From Crocosphaera watsonii WH 8501 (lineage in GTDB: Bacteria; Cyanobacteriota; Cyanobacteriia; Cyanobacteriales; Microcystaceae): a stretch of DNA of 64,000 nucleotides. A program made the translations under genes and the position numbers. Positions 55,049-63,218 of the stretch are shown here, piece after piece (the first letter of the stretch is position 1; each line of letters starts with the position of its first letter). Where the stretch lies: contig NZ_AADV02000003.1 of the NCBI RefSeq assembly GCF_000167195.1, positions 112,501 through 176,500 of the forward strand. The letters run 5' to 3'. Under the pieces are notes generated by a model. It made no database searches. It was not told where the DNA came from and saw only the letters and a list, made by a program, of their open reading frames with translations.

Positions 55049-56785
55049 ATGCAGTCCGTCGACGTTACCACCTTAACCGCCATTTGTCATGATTTACAAA
55101 GCCATTGGCTACCTGCTAAAGTTGAACAGGTTTATCAAAAAGATCCCTACACCATTTCTATCGCTTTGCGTACCCTAAAAAAACGCAGTTGGTTAACCAT
55201 TTCTTGGCATCCCCAAGCTGCTAGATTATGTATAGGAGATCCCCCACCAAGAACTCCCGATACTTTCACTTTTAGCGATCAATTACGTCATCAATTAAAT
55301 GGCTTTGCACTGGTCAATTTAAAGATGATTTCTCCTTGGGAAAGGGTGGTTAATTTACAATTTGCTAAACGCCCAGGAGATGAAACAGTTTGGCATCTTT
55401 ATGTAGAAATCATGGGTAAATATAGCAATGTTATTTTAACGGATAATAAACAACAAATCGTTACTGTTGCTCATCAAGTTAACGCCAATCAATCTACTGT
55501 TAGGACAGTACAAACAGGAAGAAGTTATGAACTTCCACCAACTTTAACAGGGACATTCCCAAAATCAGAAGAATCCCAAGAAAGATGGCAAGAAAGGGTT
55601 AGTTTAATTCCTGGTTCTATCAAAGAACAATTATTAAACAGTTATCGAGGTTTAAGTCCTGTTGTTGCTGCTTCTCTGATTAAAAAAGCTGGATTAAAAA
55701 CAGAACAGTCTACAGAAAATTTAACAGTAGCTGAGTGGAATGAATTATATAAATTATGGCAGGTATGGTTAAAAAGTTTTCAAAATCAAAATTTTCAACC
55801 CGGCTATACTGAAAACGGTTATACTGTTTTAGGTTGGGGAATAATTGAGCCAAAGATTAATATTCAAACCTTGATAGATAATTATTATACTAAGGAAATT
55901 AATCAAGAAAAATTTAAACAATTAAAACACCAACTACAACAAAAACTCAAATCATGTCTTAAAAAACTATATAACAAAGCCAATAATTTTCAGCAAAAAA
56001 TGGAGCAATCTTCAGAAGCAGAGGAATATCGTCAAAAAGGGGATTTATTAATGGCTCATTCTTACCAGTGGGAACCAGGAATGAATTCTATGACTTTGAA
56101 GGATTTTGAAACAGATAAACCCATAAAAATCCCTTTAAACCCAGAAAAAAATGCCATACAAAATGCCCAAAACTTGTATAAAAAACATCAAAAATTAAAA
56201 CGGGCAAAAGGTGCTGTAGAGCCATTATTAAAGGAAGTTCAAGAAGAAATTAATTATTTAGAACAAGTAGAAGACAGCTTACAACAAATAGATAATTATA
56301 ATTCCCCAGAAGACTTACAAACCCTACAAGAAATCAAAGAAGAATTAATACAACAAAATTATTTAACCTCTCGAACCCAACAAACTCAGAATATTCCCGA
56401 TGAGTCCCAACCCTATCAACACAAAACTCCATCGGGGTTTGAAGTGTGGATCGGTCGTAATAACCGACAAAACGATCGCCTCACCTTTCGTACTGCCGGG
56501 GACTATGATTTATGGTTTCATACCCAAGAAAGTGCTGGCAGTCATGTATTATTGAGACTTGAACCGGGGGCCAAACCCAATGAGGCTGATCTTAACTGTG
56601 CTGCTGACTGGGCTGCTTATCATAGTCGGGCCCGTCAAAGCGAACAAGTTCCCGTGGTCTATACAGAACCCAAATACGTCTATAAGCCCAAAGGAGCCAA
56701 ACCAGGGATGGTTATCTATAAACGAGAAAAGGTGCTTTGGGGAAAACCACATAAGATCCAATACTATCTAAAAAATCAAGGTTAA
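55049..56785 (+). CDS. rqcH: Rqc2 homologue RqcH (NFACT family)
   Basis: The 578-residue protein has the NFACT-N domain, whose Asp-Arg pair is here Glu-Arg (SPWERVVNLQF, near 95). MGKYSNVIL is near 129, followed by an HhH-like GLSPVVAASLIKKAGL near 205, a coiled-coil region (about 300-430) and the NFACT-R domain, from SGFEVWIGRNNRQNDRLTFR to YKREKVLWGKP. RqcH recruits tRNA-Ala to stalled 50S subunits and adds alanine tails. The D-to-E change in the DR motif is conservative; whether it affects tailing is unknown. Confidence 0.88.
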   Translation: MQSVDVTTLTAICHDLQSHWLPAKVEQVYQKDPYTISIALRTLKKRSWLTISWHPQAARLCIGDPPPRTPDTFTFSDQLRHQLNGFALVNLKMISPWERVVNLQFAKRPGDETVWHLYVEIMGKYSNVILTDNKQQIVTVAHQVNANQSTVRTVQTGRSYELPPTLTGTFPKSEESQERWQERVSLIPGSIKEQLLNSYRGLSPVVAASLIKKAGLKTEQSTENLTVAEWNELYKLWQVWLKSFQNQNFQPGYTENGYTVLGWGIIEPKINIQTLIDNYYTKEINQEKFKQLKHQLQQKLKSCLKKLYNKANNFQQKMEQSSEAEEYRQKGDLLMAHSYQWEPGMNSMTLKDFETDKPIKIPLNPEKNAIQNAQNLYKKHQKLKRAKGAVEPLLKEVQEEINYLEQVEDSLQQIDNYNSPEDLQTLQEIKEELIQQNYLTSRTQQTQNIPDESQPYQHKTPSGFEVWIGRNNRQNDRLTFRTAGDYDLWFHTQESAGSHVLLRLEPGAKPNEADLNCAADWAAYHSRARQSEQVPVVYTEPKYVYKPKGAKPGMVIYKREKVLWGKPHKIQYYLKNQG

Positions 56786-56909
56786 GACAAATATTTTAAA
56801 TATTGTTTACAAAAATTCGTGTCTGATGTTACAATTCGTTTATAGAAATCGATGGTTAGCAAATTTGGGAATGCGCCAACTGATTTCCTCGAAGAACAAC
56901 AACAATTTG

Positions 56910-56936
56910 AACCCTGTCCTTAGCGACGGGGTTTTA
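56910..56936 (+). terminator. Rho-independent terminator after rqcH
   Basis: AACCCTGTC-CTTAGC-GACGGGGTT, then TTTAGG: a 9-bp stem with one G-T pair. It lies about 130 bases after the rqcH stop. Confidence 0.6.
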
Positions 56937-56940
56937 GGCT

Positions 56941-57390
56941 TTCCAGGGACTGCGAGCGCTGGTTTTTAACCCCCCTGGCGAGAAATCCCCGATTGAGGAA
57001 CGAAAATCGAGGGATGAGAGCCAGGACAGAATTTTTGTGATAGACTAAAGGCGGCCGTAAGGTATGTACCTGAATTGTAGCCGAACTTGGAATGTATCCA
57101 TCCAAGATGAGAGTGAAAGGTAGTCATTGACGGAACCTCCAGAGCTTGGGAAATACGAGAAAAATTGCATAAATCTGATAAAGTACCCAGGGGCTCTGGG
57201 AAACGAAAACGCCTGATTAGTCGTTCTGTCAGGGAACCAACAGTGGGAGATGTACTCATCATTCGTACCAATGTGTTCTAGATAAGTGGCGAAACCTCGT
57301 ATCAACGAGAATAACCAGGAATGCCCTATCGTGAGCTAGGGAGGTTCCCCGCACAAAACGTAGTGGCGTGCGTGGGAGGATGTCACTAGG
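56941..57390. other. GC-rich, gene-free tract of unknown nature
   Basis: About 450 bases with clearly higher GC than the surrounding AT-rich DNA. Minus-strand frames of 61-101 codons occur but have no recognisable product, and a plus-strand frame near 57130-57280 is basic and short. Motif fragments such as GTGGCGAAACCTC and GGAATGCCC recall structured-RNA or intron cores, but nothing diagnostic (no domain V, no RNase P P4, no tmRNA tag) is seen. Possibly a structured RNA or an intron/IS relic. Confidence 0.4.
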
Positions 57391-57398
57391 AGTTTCTC

Positions 57399-57426
57399 GT
57401 AGGGGTCAACGGCCGTTGACCCCTAC
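57399..57426. repeat. Perfect 28-bp palindrome, third copy
   Basis: Identical to 13419-13446 and 16208-16235; located between the GC-rich tract and the peptidase gene at 57558. Confidence 0.9.
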
Positions 57427-57557
57427 AACCTGAAAATATTTAGTTTTCCTTAAATAATGAACTTTTTTTATTTAAGGTTGAACTATGATTGACAGAGTAG
57501 GCTATATTCTCTCTGCTTAATGCCTTTGAGGTTCAAAAGTAAATAAAAAGAATTGAG

Positions 57558-58166
57558 ATGAAGAAACAGGTTGTTAGCAGCATAATTGCTCTGTCTCTGG
57601 GTTTATTTCCCTTTCAACCCTTGCAAGCAGCATGGGACCGGCCAACTATAGCGGCCGTTAGCGATGGTCTGGACGCTTTTTGGGGGGAAGTTTTACTGCG
57701 TTTAGGGGTTAAGTATCGCTATCCTCTTGTCTATTCCCACCGAAATATCCAGTCAACTCCCTGTGGTCCTGCGATGTTAGCCCACTATTGCGCCAATTCT
57801 AACACCATTCATCTAAATATGGCACAGATGGATAGATTAGTGGGACAAGTTGGTGACTCTGCCGGTTATTTTGCCCTAGCTCATGAGTATGGTCATTCTG
57901 TCCAGAGACACCTAGGTATTCTCAACAAAAACCTTCCTATTGTGAAGATCGAGTTGCAGGCCGACTGTTTAGCAGGGACATTTTTTGCAGTTAGTGAGGA
58001 AGTCGGAATATTAGAACCGGGTGACTTACAAGAAGGCACAATGACTGCCATGATGGTAGGGGACTATGACTATGAACACACCAATCATCATGGAACCCCC
58101 GAACAGCGAGGAAGAGCATTTTTGAGTGGTTTTAATGACCCTCGATCTTGTTTTGAAAAGTATTAA
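57558..58166 (+). CDS. Secreted neutral zinc metallopeptidase (YpfJ-like)
   Basis: The 202-residue precursor has a signal peptide (cleavage near LQA), then the PF04228-type pattern: YCANSNTIHLNMAQMDRLV near 77 and the zinc site AHEYGHSVQRHLGI near 108-121 (HExxH). The third ligand is probably in ELQADCLAGTFF, followed by RGRAFLSGFND at the end. The family function is a putative extracytoplasmic protease. A short AGAATTGAGATG start context is present. Confidence 0.85.
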   Translation: MKKQVVSSIIALSLGLFPFQPLQAAWDRPTIAAVSDGLDAFWGEVLLRLGVKYRYPLVYSHRNIQSTPCGPAMLAHYCANSNTIHLNMAQMDRLVGQVGDSAGYFALAHEYGHSVQRHLGILNKNLPIVKIELQADCLAGTFFAVSEEVGILEPGDLQEGTMTAMMVGDYDYEHTNHHGTPEQRGRAFLSGFNDPRSCFEKY

Positions 58167-58186
58167 AACCCTTATTAAATTGTGTT

Positions 58187-59401
58187 TTATTGATCAGGTA
58201 ACTGATATTGGGACACAATTTTTTTTGCATAATTAGGCACATGATTTTCTAACTTTTTTGGGTGATTGCGTTTCAGGTATAAATAGTTACGGGTGAAATG
58301 GGAATCAATGGAAAAACGGGCATATTCTAAGCCTTTTGGTCCCACTCTTTCGATGACAACCCCCATCAATTTAGCAGCCCACATGGGCAATGTTACCCCT
58401 TGATCGTAAGCTGGAATACTTTGTTGAACCGCTTGTTTTCTATTTCCATGAGAAATAACAGGTTTGGTGTTAATTTGATCCTCTATTAAACCTAACATTT
58501 CTTTTCCTGTTTCATTACGAACCATAATCCATTGCCAACCAAACTCTGCCCCCATATAACCCACAACTAAATCAGCTAAAGAGTTAACATAATCAAAACA
58601 ACTCATACAAGAAGGGGCAAAAACATCCTTTAATTTGTTAGTTTTTAAGCCAAAGAAGGGTACTTTTTCAACAGAACCATCTTCGTGTTTAAAATGCACC
58701 CGAAAATCCTGCATAAACTCATAATGAACTACAGTATCAGGGGAGCGGCTGGTGGTTTCTAAGAATTTTTGCAAACCTTCACGGGAAACATTATCTACAC
58801 AGGGGGTTCCTAATACATAAAGTTTCTCTAAACCTAATTCCTTTTCTACTGCTCGTAAAGCTTGAATTTGACAGCCAACCCCAATCACTAAAAGGCGTTT
58901 TAAGTTAGATTTTTCGATTTGTTCTAAGATAGATAGATTAGGAGATAAAGTAGGTTTATTTACCCTAGCAGCCAAAACTTCCTCAGAAGTTCTAGCGATC
59001 ACTGGCATAGGATCAAACCGATCTTCCTTAGTATTTTGTACACAAACCACTCCTTCTACTAACCCCCTTTCTAACATTTCGCAAGCAAGGGTACTAACAA
59101 TTCCTGTCCATTGTGCGCCTTCAATGGGTACTTTTTTTCTGGCTGATATCATCTCTTGATGAACGCCAAAATAGCACTCATTTTCGTTATCTAAATTACG
59201 ACTTTTTCCGTGAATACTTGTTTCTAATTCAGTAATTTGTTGATTAATAAAAGCACAAGCTTTCCTGACATAATGAATATAATATGTATCACATAATCCA
59301 CAATCACTACAAAGTTCTTTTGCAGGACGACGACTACCACGTTTTAGACCTCTTGCTTTGCTGTGAGCTTTTGGTTTTCTGTGAGATTGAATAGATGTCA
59401 T
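58187..59401 (-). CDS. bciB: Ferredoxin-dependent 3,8-divinyl (proto)chlorophyllide a 8-vinyl reductase, BciB type
   Basis: The 404-residue FrhB/F420-hydrogenase beta-like protein has an N-terminal iron-sulfur motif CSDCGLCDTYYIHYVRKAC (near 32-50). A flavin-binding core follows, with VIGVGCQIQALRAVEK and GTPCVDNVSREGLQKF, and further Cys in FAPSCMSCFDY. In many cyanobacteria this family (slr1923-type) reduces the 8-vinyl group in chlorophyll synthesis; close relatives such as 7-hydroxymethyl chlorophyll a reductase are an alternative. Complete and apparently functional, so chlorophyll synthesis is maintained. Confidence 0.85.
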   Translation of the reverse strand: MTSIQSHRKPKAHSKARGLKRGSRRPAKELCSDCGLCDTYYIHYVRKACAFINQQITELETSIHGKSRNLDNENECYFGVHQEMISARKKVPIEGAQWTGIVSTLACEMLERGLVEGVVCVQNTKEDRFDPMPVIARTSEEVLAARVNKPTLSPNLSILEQIEKSNLKRLLVIGVGCQIQALRAVEKELGLEKLYVLGTPCVDNVSREGLQKFLETTSRSPDTVVHYEFMQDFRVHFKHEDGSVEKVPFFGLKTNKLKDVFAPSCMSCFDYVNSLADLVVGYMGAEFGWQWIMVRNETGKEMLGLIEDQINTKPVISHGNRKQAVQQSIPAYDQGVTLPMWAAKLMGVVIERVGPKGLEYARFSIDSHFTRNYLYLKRNHPKKLENHVPNYAKKIVSQYQLPDQ

Positions 59402-59629
59402 AGAGTAAAGTCTTTCTTAAACGACGGAGTTTAAATAACATAGTTTAGATTACGCTATTATGGCCAGCAATTGTTATCTTCGTAAACTAATGTAACAAAA
59501 TCTATTATTTTTACTATTTTATATTTAGGCTGTAAAAAGTAGCAGAACCGTCCAGATTGTGAGCAGTATATTGATAGATTTTTCAAGAATAATTAGAGCA
59601 GAACCAGATTATTTAGACCCCATAAAATC

Positions 59630-60189
59630 ATGATAGAAACTTCTTCTAAATCCATTACTTTAAAAGATTTTTTGGACTTACCAGAAACAAAACCAGCGAA
59701 GGAATATATTAAGGGAAAAATCATTCAGAAACCCATGCCGAAGGGAAAACATAGTACAATTCAAACCGAATTATCTACAGCAATTAATATTACTCTAAAT
59801 CAAATAAAGTTGCTCGTGCTTTTTCCGAGTTAAGATGTACTTTTAGCGATCGCTCAATTATTCCTGATATTAGTATCTTAAGATGGAATAATATTCCTCG
59901 TGATAATAATGGTGAAATTGCAGACTCATTTTATATAGCACCAGATTGGGTAATTGAGATTTTATCACCAGAACAAAGTCAAACAAAAGTAGTGAAAAAT
60001 ATTCTCTATTGTTTAGATAACGGAACAGAAATAGGATGGTTAATCGATCCTAATGATAAGTCTGTATTTATTTATTTTGCTCAACAAAAAACCTTGCTTT
60101 TTGAAGCAGAAAATGACATTTTATCTGTCCCTGATTTTGCCAAATCCTTTAATTTAACTGTAGGAGAATTATGGGCTTTTTTACTGTAG
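59630..60189 (+). pseudogene. Uma2-family (DUF820) PD-(D/E)XK nuclease, frameshifted
   Basis: The first piece (to 59833) reads LKDFLDLPETKPAKEYIKGKIIQKPMPKG, and the second frame from about 59806 continues KVARAFSELRCTFSDRSIIPDISILRW ... PDWVIEILSPEQSQTK. Together they give the Uma2 fold with the PDI and ExLSP motifs near 85-115. One A missing in the run near 59800 explains the shift (560 bases, one short of a multiple of three). Uma2 proteins are abundant in cyanobacteria; function is unknown. Confidence 0.8.
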
Positions 60190-60212
60190 TAGGGAACAGC
60201 CAATAGTCAACA

Positions 60213-60764
60213 TTAACGAGTACGTAACTCAATGGTATCTTCCTTAATCATGACATCATAATGACCATAAAAAGTCTGTCCCAACAGTCCGATAGGTAAA
60301 GAAGGATTAATAGCCACCTGAAGATCAGAAGAAGTTAGTTCCCCTGCTTTAACCGAAGACACCGTACTCAAACTAATAGGAACAACACCCTCGGCCGTTT
60401 GGGAAAATGCCTGTCCTTCAGCTTTTAAACCCATAGACTCCGCCATATCCGTGCTAACAGTAATACCACTCGCTCCAGTATCAAAGAGCATTTCAAAAGT
60501 ATGTTGTTCATTGAAGGTGACATCCACCACAGGAATACCAGAGTCTCTGCGTTTGATGGGAACGGTAAAAACTCCCGTTTTCCCAGAAGCATTAGGTTGA
60601 GAGGTATTAGAACTACCATTGCCACAAAGATGACCAAGATCGATATGTTGACCATTGGCTCCTTCTAAAAAACAAGATTGTTGAGCTTGAGTGGGTAGTA
60701 AAGAGGAACCTAAAACCATTCCTGTGACAATAATAGTGCTACTAATAAATTGTTTCATAGCCAT
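60213..60764 (-). CDS. Retropepsin-like aspartic protease, secreted
   Basis: The 183-residue protein has a signal peptide (cleavage near TQA), a Cys-containing linker and a single retropepsin-like domain. The catalytic LFDTGASGITV is near residue 92, and the second strand ends in GLLGQTFYGHYDV. TIGR02281-like proteins of this form occur in bacteria and are probably homodimeric proteases. Target unknown. Confidence 0.82.
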   Translation of the reverse strand: MAMKQFISSTIIVTGMVLGSSLLPTQAQQSCFLEGANGQHIDLGHLCGNGSSNTSQPNASGKTGVFTVPIKRRDSGIPVVDVTFNEQHTFEMLFDTGASGITVSTDMAESMGLKAEGQAFSQTAEGVVPISLSTVSSVKAGELTSSDLQVAINPSLPIGLLGQTFYGHYDVMIKEDTIELRTR

Positions 60765-60972
60765 GATGATAAATAATTGCTAAAGGGGATTATAGTTTAA
60801 TTTGCCCAAAACGAAGATGATAATCAACAGAATCCCTTATCTTATAGTAATTGTTTAACCGTGATGCGTATCACATTTAACCAGTGATTATGATCACTTT
60901 GTTTATAGCAATTTTTCACAGACATTTGGGAATACTGATTATAAAATCTATTGTAAAATTTTTATAAAAGAA

Positions 60973-61569
60973 ATGAAAATTACTCTTACTCTTTTGACAG
61001 CCCTTGTTTCCGGTGGTTTAGCCATGGCGGTTCCCGTAGCAGCACAAGATTATTCCCGTAGCAGTTCCCGTAATGGTGGTAACTGTGATTATGGTAGTTA
61101 TCTAGTCAATAATAATGGTGGTTGTGTAGATTTATCAGGGGATGATTCCAACCGTTACAATTTTTATGAAGCAAAATTTTTGACAGCTTTAAAAAAAGCC
61201 GGAATTTCCATTAGTTATGAAAGTTGCCAAGCAGGTATTTTAGGGTATTATCAGCCCCACTATAATAGAATGACCATGTGTCAAAATAATCGGCAAGATT
61301 TTAACCTTTATATCGAAACCTTAGCCCATGAAACTTGGCACGTTGTTCAAGATTGTGCCGCCGGATTAGATAATGGAGCAATTGTTCCGATTATGAATAC
61401 TGATGCTTCTAGCTTTCGTTCTATTTTAGCTAGTTTAGGTTCAGCAGATTGGCGAAGTTTAAACCTCTACGATCCTCAAGATTTACCCTACGAAGGAGAG
61501 GCATTTCTCATGGAAAAACATCCCGATAAGGTTTTACAAGCGTTAAATGCTTGTACGAATCGTCGTTAA
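60973..61569 (+). CDS. Secreted protein with HETWH zinc-protease-like motif
   Basis: The 198-residue precursor has a signal peptide (cleavage near VAA), an Asn/Ser/Gly-rich N terminus with a Cys pair and a helical C-terminal domain. The motif LAHETWHVVQDC (near 115) has HExxH spacing; a later Glu in YEGEAFLMEKHP could be the third ligand. I do not recognise the family by name. It is divergent from the retropepsin gene at 60213. Confidence 0.65.
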   Translation: MKITLTLLTALVSGGLAMAVPVAAQDYSRSSSRNGGNCDYGSYLVNNNGGCVDLSGDDSNRYNFYEAKFLTALKKAGISISYESCQAGILGYYQPHYNRMTMCQNNRQDFNLYIETLAHETWHVVQDCAAGLDNGAIVPIMNTDASSFRSILASLGSADWRSLNLYDPQDLPYEGEAFLMEKHPDKVLQALNACTNRR

Positions 61570-61653
61570 TACCAGGGTTATTAGTCGTAGCCATCGCCCT
61601 CTTAATTTTTCTTTCCATTTTCCTTACCTAATATTTAGGAATTATTTTTATTG

Positions 61654-61677
61654 AAGGGTCAACGATCGTTGACCCTT
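61654..61677. repeat. 24-bp palindrome, variant of the 28-bp repeat
   Basis: Half-site AAGGGTCAACGA, centre CGATCG. It matches the 28-bp family at GGGTCAACG...CGTTGACCC, but with AAGGG ends and AT at the centre. Confidence 0.75.
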
Positions 61678-61800
61678 ACTTTAATATCAAGTGCTATAAT
61701 AATGAGGGCGGGTGCAGTTCATAAAGGATACTTGGTAGGTTAATATTTTCTTAAAAAAAGGAAAACCAAGCTAGAGAAAGTATAGGGGAAAAATCTATAA

Positions 61801-61863
61801 ATGAGTTCTAGAGATCCTTATGTACACCTCCAAAAACAACGAGAATTTGTTGAAAAGTTCTGA
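61801..61863 (+). other. 20-codon ORF, possible relic
   Basis: ATG 61801 opens MSSRDPYVHLQKQREFVEKF and stops at TGA. The 3' flanking DNA in other frames (DKKESSFLDEAGIERQACLG) looks coding-like. It may be a broken gene upstream of the DUF389 protein or a leader peptide. Confidence 0.3.
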
Positions 61864-61975
61864 TGGCTTATCGGTAAACACCTGTGGACAAGAAAGAATC
61901 GTCTTTTTTGGATGAAGCAGGAATTGAACGTCAAGCCTGTCTAGGTTTGTATAGGTTTCATGAAGCAGGTTGTTA

Positions 61976-63127
61976 ATGTTAATCCCCATTAGGCAATGGT
62001 TCAAACGAAAAATTCCCAAAGTTCCCCCAGATATCCGAAAACAGTTACAACAAGAATTGTTAAACGAAGCCGAGCTTGATACAGAGTTTCTCTTCTTAAC
62101 TGTTAGTTCTTGCATTATTGCCAGTCTCGGACTTTTAATGAATAGTGCTGCGGTTATTATTGGTGCGATGTTGATTGCTCCTTTGATGTTACCGTTGCGA
62201 GGTTTAGCTTTAGGGATGTTAGATACCGATCGCTTCTTAGTTAAAAGTAGTCTTTTGACTCTGCTTACGGGGACTATGACGGCGATCGTTATTTCTGGTA
62301 TGGTTGGAGTATTTTTTGCCCTGCCAGAAGCTTCTTTTGGTCCAGAAATTTTAGGGAGAACTCAACCGAATTTAGCTGATTTAGGGGTGGCTGTAGCTGC
62401 CGGGGCTATTAGTGGCTTTGCTAAAATTCGCCGTAAACTGAGCGATGCTTTAGCCGGGACAGCTATTTCTGTGGCTTTGATGCCTCCTTTATGTGTTGTT
62501 GCTATCGCCCTATCTCAAAACGCTTTACCCTTAGCCAGTGGGGCATTTTTGTTATATTTAACTAACTTCTTAGGTATTACTTTATCCTGTATTATTATTT
62601 TTATCTTTGGGGGTTATTACATCAATTATGGTCAAACCAGTCAGGCTGTGAGTGGTTTTACAATCTTAACAGGAATCTTAGTTTTTCCTTTGTTTATTAG
62701 TTTTGGTAATCTTCTTCAACAGGAAAGATTTGAAGGGAAAATTATTACCCTCTTAAGAAATAAAACTGTCACCGTCGGTCAACAAAGTGAGTTAGTAGCT
62801 TTAAATGTTCAATGGCCAACCTTTCCCTGGAGTAAAGAGTATCCCATCATCTTAGTGACGGTTCAGGAAAATATTAACAATCCTATCACCCCTACCCAGG
62901 TTAGTTTAGTTGAACAGTTGATTAAGAGAGAGTTGGGAAGACAGTTTAAACTGGTTTTCAGAGTTAGTCAACTAAGAGAAGTTGTAGCTGACTATGAACA
63001 ACCTTTATCTACTCCTGATTTATTTGGACCAGTTACTCCTCCCCCCGTTTCTCCCTTACCTCAACAAGAATCAATACCTTCTTCATCTGACAAGAGAGAG
63101 TCGGAGAGAGACGGGGGGCAGTATTAA
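61976..63127 (+). CDS. DUF389 domain membrane protein (TIGR00341-like)
   Basis: Start at ATG 61976 (MLIPIRQWFKRK); the TTG at 61970 would add two residues. The 383-residue protein has five or six hydrophobic segments. The family motif LLMNSAAVIIGAMLIAPLM lies near 55, and ISGFAKIRRKLSDALAGTAISVALMPPL near 145 is typical of DUF389. The C-terminal 110 residues are soluble and end in a Pro/Ser-rich tail. Function is not established. Confidence 0.85.
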   Translation: MLIPIRQWFKRKIPKVPPDIRKQLQQELLNEAELDTEFLFLTVSSCIIASLGLLMNSAAVIIGAMLIAPLMLPLRGLALGMLDTDRFLVKSSLLTLLTGTMTAIVISGMVGVFFALPEASFGPEILGRTQPNLADLGVAVAAGAISGFAKIRRKLSDALAGTAISVALMPPLCVVAIALSQNALPLASGAFLLYLTNFLGITLSCIIIFIFGGYYINYGQTSQAVSGFTILTGILVFPLFISFGNLLQQERFEGKIITLLRNKTVTVGQQSELVALNVQWPTFPWSKEYPIILVTVQENINNPITPTQVSLVEQLIKRELGRQFKLVFRVSQLREVVADYEQPLSTPDLFGPVTPPPVSPLPQQESIPSSSDKRESERDGGQY

Positions 63128-63172
63128 CGAAGTCAGAAGTTAGAAGTTGTTTTTGAAACAGATATTTATGCC
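63124..63172. repeat. Dispersed repeat copy, shorter
   Basis: ATTAACGAAGTCAGAAG, TTAGAAGTTG, TTTTTGAAACAGATATTTATG: the same order as 20965-21033 with fewer heptamers. Located just after the DUF389 stop. Confidence 0.7.
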
Positions 63173-63211
63173 AACTCCGAACTCCGAACTCCGAACTCCG
63201 AACTCCGAACT
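63173..63211. repeat. Heptamer tandem repeat, AACTCCG x5
   Basis: Five or more AACTCCG units, the reverse complement of the 20142 and 24741 tracts, between the DUF389 gene and msrA. Confidence 0.9.
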
Positions 63212-63218
63212 CAGTTTA

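Larger units (their letters stand above)
61570..61975. other. 406-bp region with palindrome and short ORF remnant
   Basis: Contains the 24-bp palindrome (61654-61677) and the 20-codon ORF at 61801. A second frame up to 61975 reads as a 27-codon stretch with no start. It has the look of gene decay upstream of the DUF389 gene, but no family can be named. Confidence 0.4.

Noticed and set aside
50777-56936. CCCC-GTC ... GACGGGG stems (50777, 56910) as IS200/IS605 right ends
   Set aside because: No tnpA or tnpB sequence is adjacent; both stems sit directly after gene ends and have T-rich tails, as terminators do.
56920-57305. Minus-strand ORFs of 61-101 codons in the GC-rich tract
   Set aside because: Three overlapping frames, no recognisable product and no ribosome-binding site; open frames here follow from GC content.
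56941-57390. RNase P RNA, tmRNA or SRP RNA
   Set aside because: The conserved cores (GAGGAAAGTCC-type P4, tmRNA tag peptide, SRP GGAAGCAGC loop) are not present.
61795-62115. Minus-strand ORF of 106 codons overlapping the DUF389 start
   Set aside because: Antisense to a well-supported membrane protein; no recognised product.
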